Shown piece by piece: positions 44,996-54,147 of a DNA stretch of 64,000 nt; within the stretch, counting starts at the first letter, position 1, and every line of letters begins with the position of its first letter. Location of the stretch: positions 3,950,256 to 4,014,255 of the forward strand of contig LR732703.1 of the NCBI GenBank assembly GCA_902506565.1, given 5' to 3'. A model generated the notes under the pieces. It saw only the letters and a program-made list of their open reading frames with translations, did no database searches and had not been told where the DNA came from. A program made the translations under genes and the position numbers. The DNA comes from Burkholderiales bacterium 8X (GTDB lineage: Bacteria; Pseudomonadota; Gammaproteobacteria; Burkholderiales; Burkholderiaceae_C).

Positions 44996-45790
44996 ATGCA
45001 GGCCGACCCCCTTCTCACAACGAGCCGAACCGGCTGGCGCTGGGCCGTGCTCGGCGGTTTGCTCGGCGCCTTGATCGCGCTCGCGATCTTCGCGCCGGCG
45101 CGTTGGCTGGCGTCCGCCCTGGACAGCGCCACCGAGGGCCGCCTGCGCCTGGTCAATCCGCGCGGCACCGTCTGGAACGGCAGCTCCAGCGTGATCTTCG
45201 CGAGCGGCGCCACGGGCAACACCTCGATCGCGTTGCCCGGCAACCTGCAATGGGAATTGCGGCCCCGCTGGGGCGGTGCCGTGGCCATCCTGCACCTGCC
45301 GTGCTGCGCGCAGCAGCCCTTGCGGGTCGACATGCGCCGCGCGGCCGGCGGCACCGAACTGTGGTGGCAGGACGGTCGTTCGCGCTGGCCTGCCGCCATG
45401 CTGACCGGCTTCGGCGCGCCCTGGAACACCCTCAAGCCCGAAGGTTCGCTCGACATCGCGACCCAGGGGTTCGCGATGCGCTTCGAAGGGCCGATGCTGC
45501 GCTTCGCAGGCCGCGCCGCGCTCGAGGCCACCGACATCTCGTCCAGCCTCTCGACGCTGCGGCCGATGGGGAGCTACCGCCTCACCCTGGACGGCGGCGC
45601 CAACTCCAGCTTTCTCCTCACCACCCGCGAAGGCAGCCTGCAACTGAGCGGCAGCGGACGCTGGGACGGCACCGCATTGCGCTTCAACGGCGAGGCCAGC
45701 GCAGCGCCTGGCCGGGAAGACGCACTTTCGAATTTGTTGAATATCATCGGACGACGCGACGGCGCGCGTTCGCTCATCACCTTGGGTTGA
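44996..45790 (+). CDS. gspN: Type II secretion protein GspN
   Basis: A 264-residue protein with a single N-terminal helix (WAVLGGLLGALIALAIFAPARWL) and a periplasmic domain containing LRLVNPRGTVWNGSSSVIF, the conserved GspN block. GspN is found only in some systems and its role is unsettled, perhaps assisting assembly. It sits between gspM and gspD as in other Burkholderiales. Confidence 0.88.
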   Translation: MQADPLLTTSRTGWRWAVLGGLLGALIALAIFAPARWLASALDSATEGRLRLVNPRGTVWNGSSSVIFASGATGNTSIALPGNLQWELRPRWGGAVAILHLPCCAQQPLRVDMRRAAGGTELWWQDGRSRWPAAMLTGFGAPWNTLKPEGSLDIATQGFAMRFEGPMLRFAGRAALEATDISSSLSTLRPMGSYRLTLDGGANSSFLLTTREGSLQLSGSGRWDGTALRFNGEASAAPGREDALSNLLNIIGRRDGARSLITLG

Positions 45791-45792
45791 CC

Positions 45793-48066
45793 ATGAAGCA
45801 AAAGCCTTCGAACGGACAGCGTTTCGGCCTCATCGCGCTGGCGGCACACCTGCTGTTCGCCTCCTGCATGCCGGCCGCCTTCGCGCAAGAACAGGCCCCC
45901 CGCCGCGGCGAGCCGATCACGCTCAACTTCAACAACGCCGAGATCGAATCCGTCGCCCGCACGATGGCCGTGGTGACCGGCCGCGACGTGGTGGTCGATC
46001 CGCGGGTCAAGGGCGTGATCAACCTTCAGACCGACCGTGCGATCTCGCCCGCTGCCGCCTTCAACCAGTTCGCCGCGGCGCTCCGGTTGCAAGGCTTCGC
46101 GATCGTGCAGTCCGACGGGCTCTACAAGGTGGTGCCCGAGGCCGACGCCAAGCTGCAGAGCAACGCGGTCAGCACCTCCACCTCGGCCACCGGCAGCCTC
46201 ACCGGCAACCAGATCGTGACGCAGGTCTTCAAGCTGAACTACGAGTCGGCCAACAACCTGCTGCCGGTGCTGCGCCCCTTGATCGCGCCGAACAACACCA
46301 TCAACGTGAACCCCGGCAACAACTCGCTGGTCATCACCGACTATGCCGAGAACATGCGCCGGCTGGCGCGCATCATCGCAGCGCTCGACGTGCCGAATGC
46401 CTCCGACGTCGAGGTCATTCCGCTGCGCAACTCGGTGGCAACCGACATGGTGCCGCTGATCCAGCGCCTGATCGAAGGCGGCGCGGCCTCGACGCCCGGC
46501 GCGCCCGGCACAGTCGACGCGTCCTTCCGCACCACCTTGCTGGCCGAGCCGCGCAGCAACGCGATCATCCTCCGGGCCGCCAACCCGGCCCGTTCGCAGT
46601 TGATCCGCACCCTGATCGACAAGCTGGACAAGGCGCCGATCGACAACGGCAACGGCGCCGCCGGCAACGTCTACGTCATCTACCTCAAGAACGCCGACGC
46701 GGTACGGCTTGCGACCACGCTGCGGGCGGCGATCTCGGCCGACGCGCGTGGCGGTGCCAACGGTACGCTCGGCGGCGCAGGCGGCAGCTTCGGCGGCCAG
46801 CAGAACCAGCAACAGCCATCGCAGGTGCAGCAGGCCAGCCTCTCGTCGGCCAACGGCATCAGCGCGGCTGCCAGCGCACCGCTCAACAACGCCAACCAGC
46901 CGTCGACCGGCGGCCAGATCCAGGCCGACCCGTCGACCAATTCGCTGATCATCACGGCCTCCGAACCGCAGTACCGGCAGATCCGCGCGGTGGTCGAGCG
47001 CCTGGACGGCAAGCGCGCCCAGGTCATGGTCGAGAGCCTGATCGTCGAGGTCAACGCCGACAAGGCGGCCGAATTCGGCATCCAGTGGCAAAGCGCCCTG
47101 GGCAACAGCGGCGACCGCAACGTCGGCGTGATCGGCACCAACTCGAGCCTCGGCGGCGCCAACATCATCGACCTGGCCATCGGCCTCGCCACTCGCGACG
47201 CCTCGACCCGGCCGTCCAGCGGCTTCAACTTCGGCATCGGGCACCGCGTCAACGGCCAGTACGTGCTGGGCTTCCTGGCACGCCTCCTCGAGAGCAACGG
47301 CGAGGGCAACGTGCTCTCCACGCCCAACCTGCTGACGCTCGACAACGAGGAAGCCAAGATCGTGATCGGGCAGAACGTGCCTTTCGTCACCGGCCAGTAC
47401 ACCAATACCGGCAGCAGCACCAACACCGTCAACCCGTTCCAGACCATCGAGCGCAAGGACGTCGGCCTGACGCTGCGGGTGCGGCCGCAGATCAACGAGA
47501 ACAACACCGTCAAGCTCTCGATCTTCCAGGAGGTCTCGAGCGTGCAGGCCTCGACGGTGAACAACGTCAACGGCCCGACCACCAACAAGCGCAGCATCGA
47601 ATCGAACGTGCTGGTCGACGACGGCAACATCATCGTGCTGGGCGGCCTCTTGCAGGACGAGTACGCCAACAGCACCGAGAAGGTGCCGCTCGCCGGCGAC
47701 ATCCCGGTGTTGGGCAACCTGTTCAGGAGCGAGACCCGCTCGCGCCGCAAGACCAACCTGATGGTGTTCCTGCGGCCGGTGGTGATCCGCGATGCCGGCA
47801 CCAGCGACCAGCTGGCCTACGACCGCTACGACTCGATCCGCAGCCTCCAGCAATCGGCCCAGCCGGATCGCAACCTGCTGCTGCGCGGCGTCGAGGAATC
47901 CGCGGTGCTGCCGCCGCTGCCGCCGCGCAGCGCCGATCGCCGCATCGAGGGCACCCGCCTGGTTCCGCCGCCGCTCGTACCCGCCGACATCCGCATGAAT
48001 TCCGGCCCGCTGAAGGGCGCGCCCACCCCCACCGCCGACCCGGCCACCGCCCGCGAGCTACCCTGA
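45793..48066 (+). CDS. gspD: Type II secretion secretin GspD
   Basis: A 757-residue outer-membrane secretin. After a signal peptide ending near AFAQ, the N0 domain starts at ITLNFNNAEIESVARTMAVV, followed by N1-N3 repeats (for example VIPLRNSVATDMVPLIQRLIEGG). A Gln/Ser-rich insertion lies near residues 335-385. The secretin core has VESLIVEVNADKAAEFGIQW, LSTPNLLTLDNEEAKIVIGQNVPFVTG and VPLAGDIPVLGNLFRS. No GspS-type pilotin gene is seen in the window. It starts 2 bp after gspN. Confidence 0.96.
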   Translation: MKQKPSNGQRFGLIALAAHLLFASCMPAAFAQEQAPRRGEPITLNFNNAEIESVARTMAVVTGRDVVVDPRVKGVINLQTDRAISPAAAFNQFAAALRLQGFAIVQSDGLYKVVPEADAKLQSNAVSTSTSATGSLTGNQIVTQVFKLNYESANNLLPVLRPLIAPNNTINVNPGNNSLVITDYAENMRRLARIIAALDVPNASDVEVIPLRNSVATDMVPLIQRLIEGGAASTPGAPGTVDASFRTTLLAEPRSNAIILRAANPARSQLIRTLIDKLDKAPIDNGNGAAGNVYVIYLKNADAVRLATTLRAAISADARGGANGTLGGAGGSFGGQQNQQQPSQVQQASLSSANGISAAASAPLNNANQPSTGGQIQADPSTNSLIITASEPQYRQIRAVVERLDGKRAQVMVESLIVEVNADKAAEFGIQWQSALGNSGDRNVGVIGTNSSLGGANIIDLAIGLATRDASTRPSSGFNFGIGHRVNGQYVLGFLARLLESNGEGNVLSTPNLLTLDNEEAKIVIGQNVPFVTGQYTNTGSSTNTVNPFQTIERKDVGLTLRVRPQINENNTVKLSIFQEVSSVQASTVNNVNGPTTNKRSIESNVLVDDGNIIVLGGLLQDEYANSTEKVPLAGDIPVLGNLFRSETRSRRKTNLMVFLRPVVIRDAGTSDQLAYDRYDSIRSLQQSAQPDRNLLLRGVEESAVLPPLPPRSADRRIEGTRLVPPPLVPADIRMNSGPLKGAPTPTADPATARELP

Positions 48067-48070
48067 AACC

Positions 48071-49498
48071 ATGCCGGTTCGCTATCCGCTTCCCTACGCC
48101 TTCGCCCGCAGCCAGCAACTGTTGCTCGAGGAGGGCGACGACGGCAACCTGATGCTCTGGATGCCCGAGCAGCCGCCGCGCAGCGCGCTCGGCGAGGTGC
48201 TGCGCAAGTACCAGGTCAAGAACTTCGAGGCGCTGCCGCCGGCGCCGCTCGCACAGCGCATCAGTGCCGCCTACGCGCAAGGCGAGTCGAACGCGGCCGC
48301 GGTGGTGAGCGAGGTCCAGGGCGAGGCCGACCTGTCGCGCATGATGCAGGAACTGCCCGCGGTCGAGGACTTGCTCGAAAGCGCCGGCGACGCGCCGATC
48401 ATCCGTATGCTGAACGCGCTCTTGACCCAGGCCGCACGCGACGGCGCCAGCGACATCCACATCGAACCCTACGAGCGCACCTCGTCCGTGCGCTTTCGCA
48501 TCGACGGCACGCTGCGCGAGGTGGTGCAGCCCAACCGGGCGCTGCACGCCGCCTTGATCTCGCGCCTCAAGATCATGGCCGACCTCGACATCTCCGAGAA
48601 GCGCCTGCCGCAGGATGGCCGCATCAGCCTGCGGATCGGCACCCGGGCGGTCGACGTGCGGGTGTCCACGCTGCCCTCGGCGCACGGCGAGCGCGCGGTG
48701 CTGCGTCTGCTCGACAAGTCCGAAAGCAAGCTCACGCTCGAATCGGTCGGCATGCAGGGCGACACGCTGTCGCGCTTCGAACAGCTGATCGGCCAGCCGC
48801 ACGGCATCATCCTGGTCACCGGGCCGACCGGCTCGGGCAAGACGACCACGCTGTACGCGGCCTTGAGCCGGCTCGACGCAGGTCGCAGCAACATCATGAC
48901 GGTCGAGGATCCGATCGAGTACGAACTCCCCGGCGTCGGACAGACCCAGGTCAACGCCAAGATCGAGCTGACTTTCGCCAAGGCCCTGCGCGCGATCCTC
49001 CGGCAAGACCCGGACGTGATCATGATCGGCGAGATCCGCGACTTCGAAACCGCGCAGATCGCCATCCAGGCCTCGCTCACCGGCCACCTGGTGCTGGCCA
49101 CGCTGCACACCAACGATTCGGTCAGCGCGGTGACCCGCCTCACCGACATGGGGGTCGAGCCCTTCCTGTTGAGTTCGTCGCTGCTCGGCGTGCTGGCACA
49201 GCGGCTGGTGCGCAAGCTGTGCCCGGTGTGCGCGGTCGAGACCGCCGGCGGCGGCGAGGCCGAACCGGTCGGCTGTGCGGCTTGCGGCCAGACCGGCTAC
49301 CAGGGCCGCACCGGCATCTTCGAACTGCTGGTGGCCACCGACGGCGTGCGCTCGTTGATCCACAACCGCGCGCCCGAGAGCCAGATCTTCGTGGCCGCCG
49401 AGCGCGACGGTCTCCGGTCGATGCGGGAAGACGGCGAACGGCTGGTCAAGACCGGCATCACCTCGCGCGCCGAGCTGTTGCGCGTCACGCGCGACTGA
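48071..49498 (+). CDS. gspE: Type II secretion ATPase GspE
   Basis: A 475-residue cytoplasmic hexameric ATPase driving the pseudopilus. Walker A is TGPTGSGKTTT (about residue 252), the Asp-rich box and Walker B appear in DPIEYELPGVGQTQV and VIMIGEIRDFETAQIA, and a zinc-binding tetracysteine motif is present as CPVC...CAAC (about 383-405). It is a little shorter than typical GspE because the N-terminal N1E domain is short. The start lies 4 bp after gspD. Confidence 0.96.
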   Translation: MPVRYPLPYAFARSQQLLLEEGDDGNLMLWMPEQPPRSALGEVLRKYQVKNFEALPPAPLAQRISAAYAQGESNAAAVVSEVQGEADLSRMMQELPAVEDLLESAGDAPIIRMLNALLTQAARDGASDIHIEPYERTSSVRFRIDGTLREVVQPNRALHAALISRLKIMADLDISEKRLPQDGRISLRIGTRAVDVRVSTLPSAHGERAVLRLLDKSESKLTLESVGMQGDTLSRFEQLIGQPHGIILVTGPTGSGKTTTLYAALSRLDAGRSNIMTVEDPIEYELPGVGQTQVNAKIELTFAKALRAILRQDPDVIMIGEIRDFETAQIAIQASLTGHLVLATLHTNDSVSAVTRLTDMGVEPFLLSSSLLGVLAQRLVRKLCPVCAVETAGGGEAEPVGCAACGQTGYQGRTGIFELLVATDGVRSLIHNRAPESQIFVAAERDGLRSMREDGERLVKTGITSRAELLRVTRD

Positions 49499-49549
49499 TC
49501 TCGACACCCATCGCCTCGCCGAGCCGCAAGCCCGCCGCCCACCTTCGCC

Positions 49550-50782
49550 ATGCCAGCCTACGCCTTCGAAGCCATCGACCAGCGAGGCCAGCCGCGCAAG
49601 GGCGTGCTCGAGGCCGACACTGCCCGGAGCGCCCGCGGCATGCTGCGCGCCCAATCCCTGATACCGCTCGCGGTCACCGCGGTCGGCAGCGTCGAGAGCG
49701 GCGTGCCGGCGCCCAAGGGTTTGCGCAACCTGTTCGGCAGCCCGCGGGTCTTCAATTCGACGCTGCTCGCGGTCTGGACCCGGCAGCTCGCAGGTCTGGT
49801 GTCGTCCGGACTGCCGCTCGAACGGGCGCTCACCGCCCTCACCGACGAGGCCGAGAACGAGGCGCAGCGCAACCTGGTGGCGTCGCTCCGGGCCGAGGTC
49901 AATGCCGGCTCGCCGTTCGGACGTGCGCTCTCGCAGCATCCGCGCGAGTTCTCGCCGATCTACACCGCCGTGATCGGCGCCGGCGAACAGACCGGCAACC
50001 TCGGCATGGTGCTGGAGCGCCTCGCCGACGACCTCGAACAGCGCCAGGCCCTGCAGCAGAAGCTGGTGGGCGCTGCGCTCTATCCGGCCATCGTCACGCT
50101 GGTCGCGATCGTGATCGTCGTCTTCCTGGTCAGCTACGTGGTGCCGCAGGTGGCCAACGTGTTTGCAGGCACCAAGCGGGCGCTGCCGATCTTGACGGTG
50201 GCGATGCTGGCGATCAGCGCGTTCGTTCGCAGCTACGGTTGGCTGATGCTGATCGTGCTGGTACTCGGCACGATCGGCATGCGCATCGCGCTGGCCCGCG
50301 CGGCCTTCCGCGAAAGCTTCGATGCGCTCTGGTTGCGGTTGCCCCTGGTCGGCAAGCTGGCGCGCGGCTACAACGCCGCGCGCTTCGCCAGCACGCTCGC
50401 GATGCTGGCCACCGCGGGCGTGCCGATCCTGAAGGCGCTGCAGGCGGCTGCCGAAACCCTCGGCAACCAGGCGATGCGCTCCGATGCGCTCGATGCCCTG
50501 GTGCTGGTCCGCGAAGGCGCGCCGCTCGCTTCGGCGCTCGCACAGAAAAAGCGCTTCCCCGGCATCGTCTCGATGTTCGCCCGGCTCGGCGAACAGACCG
50601 GCACCCTGCCGCTCATGCTGCAGCGCGCGGCAGCACAACTGGGCGGCGAAGTACAGCGCCGCGCCATGCACCTGGCCACCATCCTGGAGCCGCTCCTGAT
50701 CGTGGCGATGGGCGGCGTGGTGATGCTCATCGTGCTGGCGGTGCTGATGCCCATCATCCAGCTCAACCAGTTCGTGAAGTGA
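49550..50782 (+). CDS. gspF: Type II secretion inner-membrane platform protein GspF
   Basis: A 410-residue polytopic protein with the N-terminal MPAYAFEAIDQRGQPRKGVLEADTARSAR block and two repeated T2SSF domains, each ending in membrane helices (LYPAIVTLVAIVIVVFLVSYVVPQV; ILEPLLIVAMGGVVMLIVLAVLMPII). It contacts GspE and GspL and organises the pseudopilus base. Last gene of the operon; the prepilin peptidase gspO is not in the window. Confidence 0.96.
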   Translation: MPAYAFEAIDQRGQPRKGVLEADTARSARGMLRAQSLIPLAVTAVGSVESGVPAPKGLRNLFGSPRVFNSTLLAVWTRQLAGLVSSGLPLERALTALTDEAENEAQRNLVASLRAEVNAGSPFGRALSQHPREFSPIYTAVIGAGEQTGNLGMVLERLADDLEQRQALQQKLVGAALYPAIVTLVAIVIVVFLVSYVVPQVANVFAGTKRALPILTVAMLAISAFVRSYGWLMLIVLVLGTIGMRIALARAAFRESFDALWLRLPLVGKLARGYNAARFASTLAMLATAGVPILKALQAAAETLGNQAMRSDALDALVLVREGAPLASALAQKKRFPGIVSMFARLGEQTGTLPLMLQRAAAQLGGEVQRRAMHLATILEPLLIVAMGGVVMLIVLAVLMPIIQLNQFVK

Positions 50783-50819
50783 ACTCGCCGCAAAGCGTTC
50801 GGCGCCGGGCTTTCCCGCC

Positions 50820-51719
50820 ATGCCGATGACCCTCGACGACAAGCTGGTGGTCGCGATCTCGTCGCGAGCGCTCTTCGACTTCGAGGAAGAAAACCGCATC
50901 TTCGAAGCCGGTGACGATGCCGGCTACATGAAGCTGCAGCTCGAGCGGCTCGACCTGCCGGCACCGCCCGGCATCGCCTACTCGCTGGTGCGCAAGCTGC
51001 TTCGCTTCAACGACGACGGCCAGCAGCGGGTCGAGGTGGTGATCCTGTCGCGCAACGACCCGGTCTCGGGCATGCGGGTGTTCCGCTCGGGGCTCGCCAA
51101 CGGCATCTCGCTGCAACGCGGCGTCTTCACCCAGGGTCGCCCGCCCTTCGGCTACCTGCGACCCTTGCGGGCCCACCTCTTCCTGTCGGTCAACGAGGAA
51201 GACGTTCGCGAGGCGCTGATGGCGGGCTTTCCGGCGGCGCGGGTGCTGGTCGAATCGGTGCATGCGAGCGATGCCTATCCGAACGAGGTCCGCATCGCCT
51301 TCGATGGCGATGCCGTGCTGTTCAGCGACGAAGCCGAGCGGGTGTTCCAGGCCGAGGGGCTGGACGCATTCCAGCAGCACGAGTCGAGCAAGGCGGCGCT
51401 GCCGTTGCCCGAAGGCCCCTTCAAGCCGCTGCTCTCGGCCCTGCACCGGTTGCAGCTGGCCAGCAACCCGGCCATGCGCATCCGCACCGCGCTGGTCACC
51501 GCGCGCAGCGCGCCGGCGCACGAACGCGCGATCCGCACGCTCATGAACTGGAACATCAAGGTCGACGAGGCGATGTTCCTCGGCGGCTTGCCCAAGGGCG
51601 AGTTCCTGCGGGAGTTCGAGCCCGACTTCTTCTTCGACGACCAGACCGGTCATGTCGATGCGGCTGCCCGCCACGTGCCTTCGGGGCATGTTTCGAGCGG
51701 CATCAGCAACCAGCGTTGA
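50820..51719 (+). CDS. Cytosolic 5'-nucleotidase (PF06189-type)
   Basis: A 299-residue protein related to the cytosolic 5'-nucleotidase 1 family, which dephosphorylates nucleoside monophosphates. It begins TLDDKLVVAISSRALFDFEEENRIF, with a HAD-like nucleophile region in SSRALFDFE, and includes RNDPVSGMRVFRSGLANGISL, RIAFDGDAVLFSDEAERVF and DFFFDDQTGHV near the end, all typical of the group. Either of two ATGs six bases apart could be the start. It lies 37 bp after gspF and may be co-transcribed with it, though the functions are unrelated. Confidence 0.85.
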   Translation: MPMTLDDKLVVAISSRALFDFEEENRIFEAGDDAGYMKLQLERLDLPAPPGIAYSLVRKLLRFNDDGQQRVEVVILSRNDPVSGMRVFRSGLANGISLQRGVFTQGRPPFGYLRPLRAHLFLSVNEEDVREALMAGFPAARVLVESVHASDAYPNEVRIAFDGDAVLFSDEAERVFQAEGLDAFQQHESSKAALPLPEGPFKPLLSALHRLQLASNPAMRIRTALVTARSAPAHERAIRTLMNWNIKVDEAMFLGGLPKGEFLREFEPDFFFDDQTGHVDAAARHVPSGHVSSGISNQR

Positions 51720-51871
51720 ACGGCTCGCCTTCGTCCTGACGCGTTTCGCGCACCTGGCGCGCACTTCGTCGCAATGTGATGGTGGCCGAGAGCCGCCTTT
51801 GGGAAAGTTCGTTTCGTCGAGGGGCATCCGGCCTCTCGACGAAACCCAAAGCAACTCTCCAAGGAACCATC

Positions 51872-52168
51872 ATGAACAAGATCTCCATCGTCACCGCATC
51901 GATCGTCGTGGCTGCGTCGGCCTTCGCCACCAGCGCCTTCGCCGAAGACTACGACTCTCACAACCGCACGACCTTCCAAGGCACTCTGACCCGCGCGGAG
52001 GTGCATGCCGGCTACCTGGCAGCCGCCCGCGCCAACGCCTTGCCGCAGTCCGAAGGCGAAGCCCGTCCGGCCGCCGCGCCGGCGATCGCGGAAGCCCGCA
52101 ACCGCAACGCCGTGCGCGCCGAAGCCGTGCAGGCCGCGCGAGACTTCCGCAATGCCGAACTGATGTGA
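51872..52168 (+). CDS. Small secreted DUF4148-like protein
   Basis: A 98-residue protein with a clear Sec signal peptide (MNKISIVTASIVVAASAFATSAFA) and a mature domain of about 74 residues containing LTRAEVHAGYLAAARANAL, the pattern of the DUF4148 family common in Burkholderiales. The family has no known function; proteins are periplasmic or secreted and often stress- or surface-associated. An AAGGAA ribosome site precedes the ATG. Expression is probably independent, as the 152-bp upstream gap is AT-richer than the genes. Confidence 0.78.
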   Translation: MNKISIVTASIVVAASAFATSAFAEDYDSHNRTTFQGTLTRAEVHAGYLAAARANALPQSEGEARPAAAPAIAEARNRNAVRAEAVQAARDFRNAELM

Positions 52169-52283
52169 GCCTGCGCCGAGCGCCGACCCCGGCGCGCCGG
52201 CTTTCAGCCTCGCTTCAGAAAGCCCCCGCTACGATGCCGCTTCCAACATCGAGAAGCGCTGCCGTCGCAGCGTGGGGAACTTC

Positions 52284-54095
52284 ATGTCGACCTTGTCCGA
52301 ACCACGCAAGCCGCCTTTCTGGCAGACCGCGCGCCGCGTCGTCGCACTCACGCTGCCCTACTTCCGCTCGAACGAGAAGTGGAAGGCGCGCGGATTGCTC
52401 GCGGCCATCGTGCTGCTCAATCTCGGCACCGTGTACATGCTGGTGCAGATCAACGAATGGAACCGCGTCTTCTACGACGCCTTGCAGAACAAGGATTCGG
52501 TGGTGTTCTGGCAGCAGGTGGTCCGCTTCACCTGGCTCGCGCTGATCTACATCGTCATCGCGGTCTACAAGTTCTACCTGACGCAGATCCTGCAGCTGCG
52601 CTGGCGAGTCTGGATGACCGACCACTACCTCGACCGCTGGCTCGCGATGAAGGCCTTCTACCGGCTCGAACTCGCGCGCTACAGCCAGGCCGGCGGCGAT
52701 GCGCCGGACAACCCCGACCAGCGGATCCAGGAAGACCTGAACCTCTTCACCACCTACACCGTGACCCTCAGTATGGGCGTTTTCAACGCGCTGGTGACGC
52801 TGGTGAGCTTCGTCGGCATCCTGTGGGTGCTGAGCGGACCGATCGCCTTTCCGCTGCCGGCATTCCTCGGCGGGGGCGTGTGGGAGATCCAGGGCTACAT
52901 GGTGTGGGCCGCGGTGCTCTACTGCGTGGTCGGCAGCGTGATCACCCACTACATCGGCCGGCCGCAGGTGCGCCTCAACTTCCAGCAGCAACTGCTCGAA
53001 GCCAACTTTCGCCATCACATGGTCCGGGTGCGCGAATACAGCGAGGCCATTGCGCTGGACCAGGGCGAAGCCGTGGAGCGCCGCCAGCTCGATGTTCGCT
53101 TTACCGCGGTGATGGGCAACTACCTGGCGTTGATCCGCAACCAGAAGAGCCTGACCTGGTTCAGCACCTTCTTCGCGCAGGCCGCGATCATCTTCCCGCT
53201 GGTGGTGGCTGCGCCGCGCTACTTCAGCGGCGCGATCCAGCTCGGCCAGCTGATGCAGATCAACTCGGCCTTCGGCCGGGTGCAGGACTCGCTCAGCTGG
53301 CTGGTCGACAACTACATGGCACTGGCGGCCTGGAAGGCCACGAGCGATCGCCTGTCGGGCTTCGAGGACAGCCTGGCCCGGCAGTCCGCCCAGCCCGGCC
53401 AATTGGCGGCCACCCGCGCAGGAGGCGGCATCGATGCACAGCATCTCGACGTCGCGCTGCCCAACGGCAAGCTCCTGGTCGCCGACTCGGACCTGCATGT
53501 GGCGGGCGGCGACAGCGTGCTGGTGCACGGCCCCTCGGGCAGCGGCAAGTCGAGCCTCTTCCGCAGCCTGGCCGGCATCTGGCCGCATGCGCGAGGACAG
53601 GTTTCGATTCCGGCAGACACCATGTTCATACCGCAGCGGCCGTACTTCCCGGACGGCAGTCTGCGCGATGCGCTGGCCTATCCGGAACCGGCCGGGAACT
53701 ACGGTGACGAAGCCCTGCGCACCGCGCTGGTCGACGCCGAGCTGCCGGGGCTGGTCGACCAGCTCGATCGGGAAGATGCGTGGGGCCAGAAGCTGTCCGG
53801 CGGCGAGCAGCAGCGACTCGCGATCGCGCGGGTGATGCTCAAGAAGCCTGCTTGGGTGTTGGCGGACGAAGCGACCAGCGCGCTGGACGAGGAAACCGAG
53901 GGCAAGCTCTACCAGCGGCTGGTCGACCGGGTCACCGAAGCCGGCGGCGGCATCGTTTCGATCGCGCATCGGTCGACCATCGCCGCCCATCACGCACGGC
54001 GCTGGTCGTTGCGGCGCGAGCCCGATTCGGCCGCTTCGGCGTTCCGGATCGAGGACGGCGAGATGCCGGCAAAGAACGGCGCAATGCCGGCCTAG
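52284..54095 (+). CDS. ABC transporter of the YddA/SbmA-BacA type
   Basis: A 603-residue fused ABC protein. The N-terminal half is an SbmA/BacA-like membrane domain with helices at about residues 35-55, 75-95, 155-175 and 205-225 and the block WMTDHYLDRWLAMKAFYRLE. The C-terminal half is a nucleotide-binding domain with Walker A GPSGSGKSS, signature LSGGEQQRLA and Walker B WVLADEATSALD. YddA-like proteins resemble the peptide uptake protein SbmA but are ATP-driven; substrates are mostly unknown (vitamin B12 or peptides in relatives). The ATG after GGGGAACTTC was preferred over a GTG four codons earlier. Confidence 0.87.
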   Translation: MSTLSEPRKPPFWQTARRVVALTLPYFRSNEKWKARGLLAAIVLLNLGTVYMLVQINEWNRVFYDALQNKDSVVFWQQVVRFTWLALIYIVIAVYKFYLTQILQLRWRVWMTDHYLDRWLAMKAFYRLELARYSQAGGDAPDNPDQRIQEDLNLFTTYTVTLSMGVFNALVTLVSFVGILWVLSGPIAFPLPAFLGGGVWEIQGYMVWAAVLYCVVGSVITHYIGRPQVRLNFQQQLLEANFRHHMVRVREYSEAIALDQGEAVERRQLDVRFTAVMGNYLALIRNQKSLTWFSTFFAQAAIIFPLVVAAPRYFSGAIQLGQLMQINSAFGRVQDSLSWLVDNYMALAAWKATSDRLSGFEDSLARQSAQPGQLAATRAGGGIDAQHLDVALPNGKLLVADSDLHVAGGDSVLVHGPSGSGKSSLFRSLAGIWPHARGQVSIPADTMFIPQRPYFPDGSLRDALAYPEPAGNYGDEALRTALVDAELPGLVDQLDREDAWGQKLSGGEQQRLAIARVMLKKPAWVLADEATSALDEETEGKLYQRLVDRVTEAGGGIVSIAHRSTIAAHHARRWSLRREPDSAASAFRIEDGEMPAKNGAMPA

Positions 54096-54147
54096 CGGCC
54101 TGGAAGCAGCGCAAGCCGGGTGATTGCTTTCAGCCGGGTCAGCCGAG

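Noticed and set aside
45574..47853. Long minus-strand open frame opposite gspN and gspD
   Set aside because: Composition is low in complexity and it mirrors the third-position bias of gspD; no start signal or domain.
47723..50899. Very long open frame on the minus strand opposite gspD, gspE and gspF
   Set aside because: It is antisense to three clearly conserved genes, is rich in Arg/Ala/His/Gln with no recognisable domain, and arises from the codon bias of GC-rich genes.
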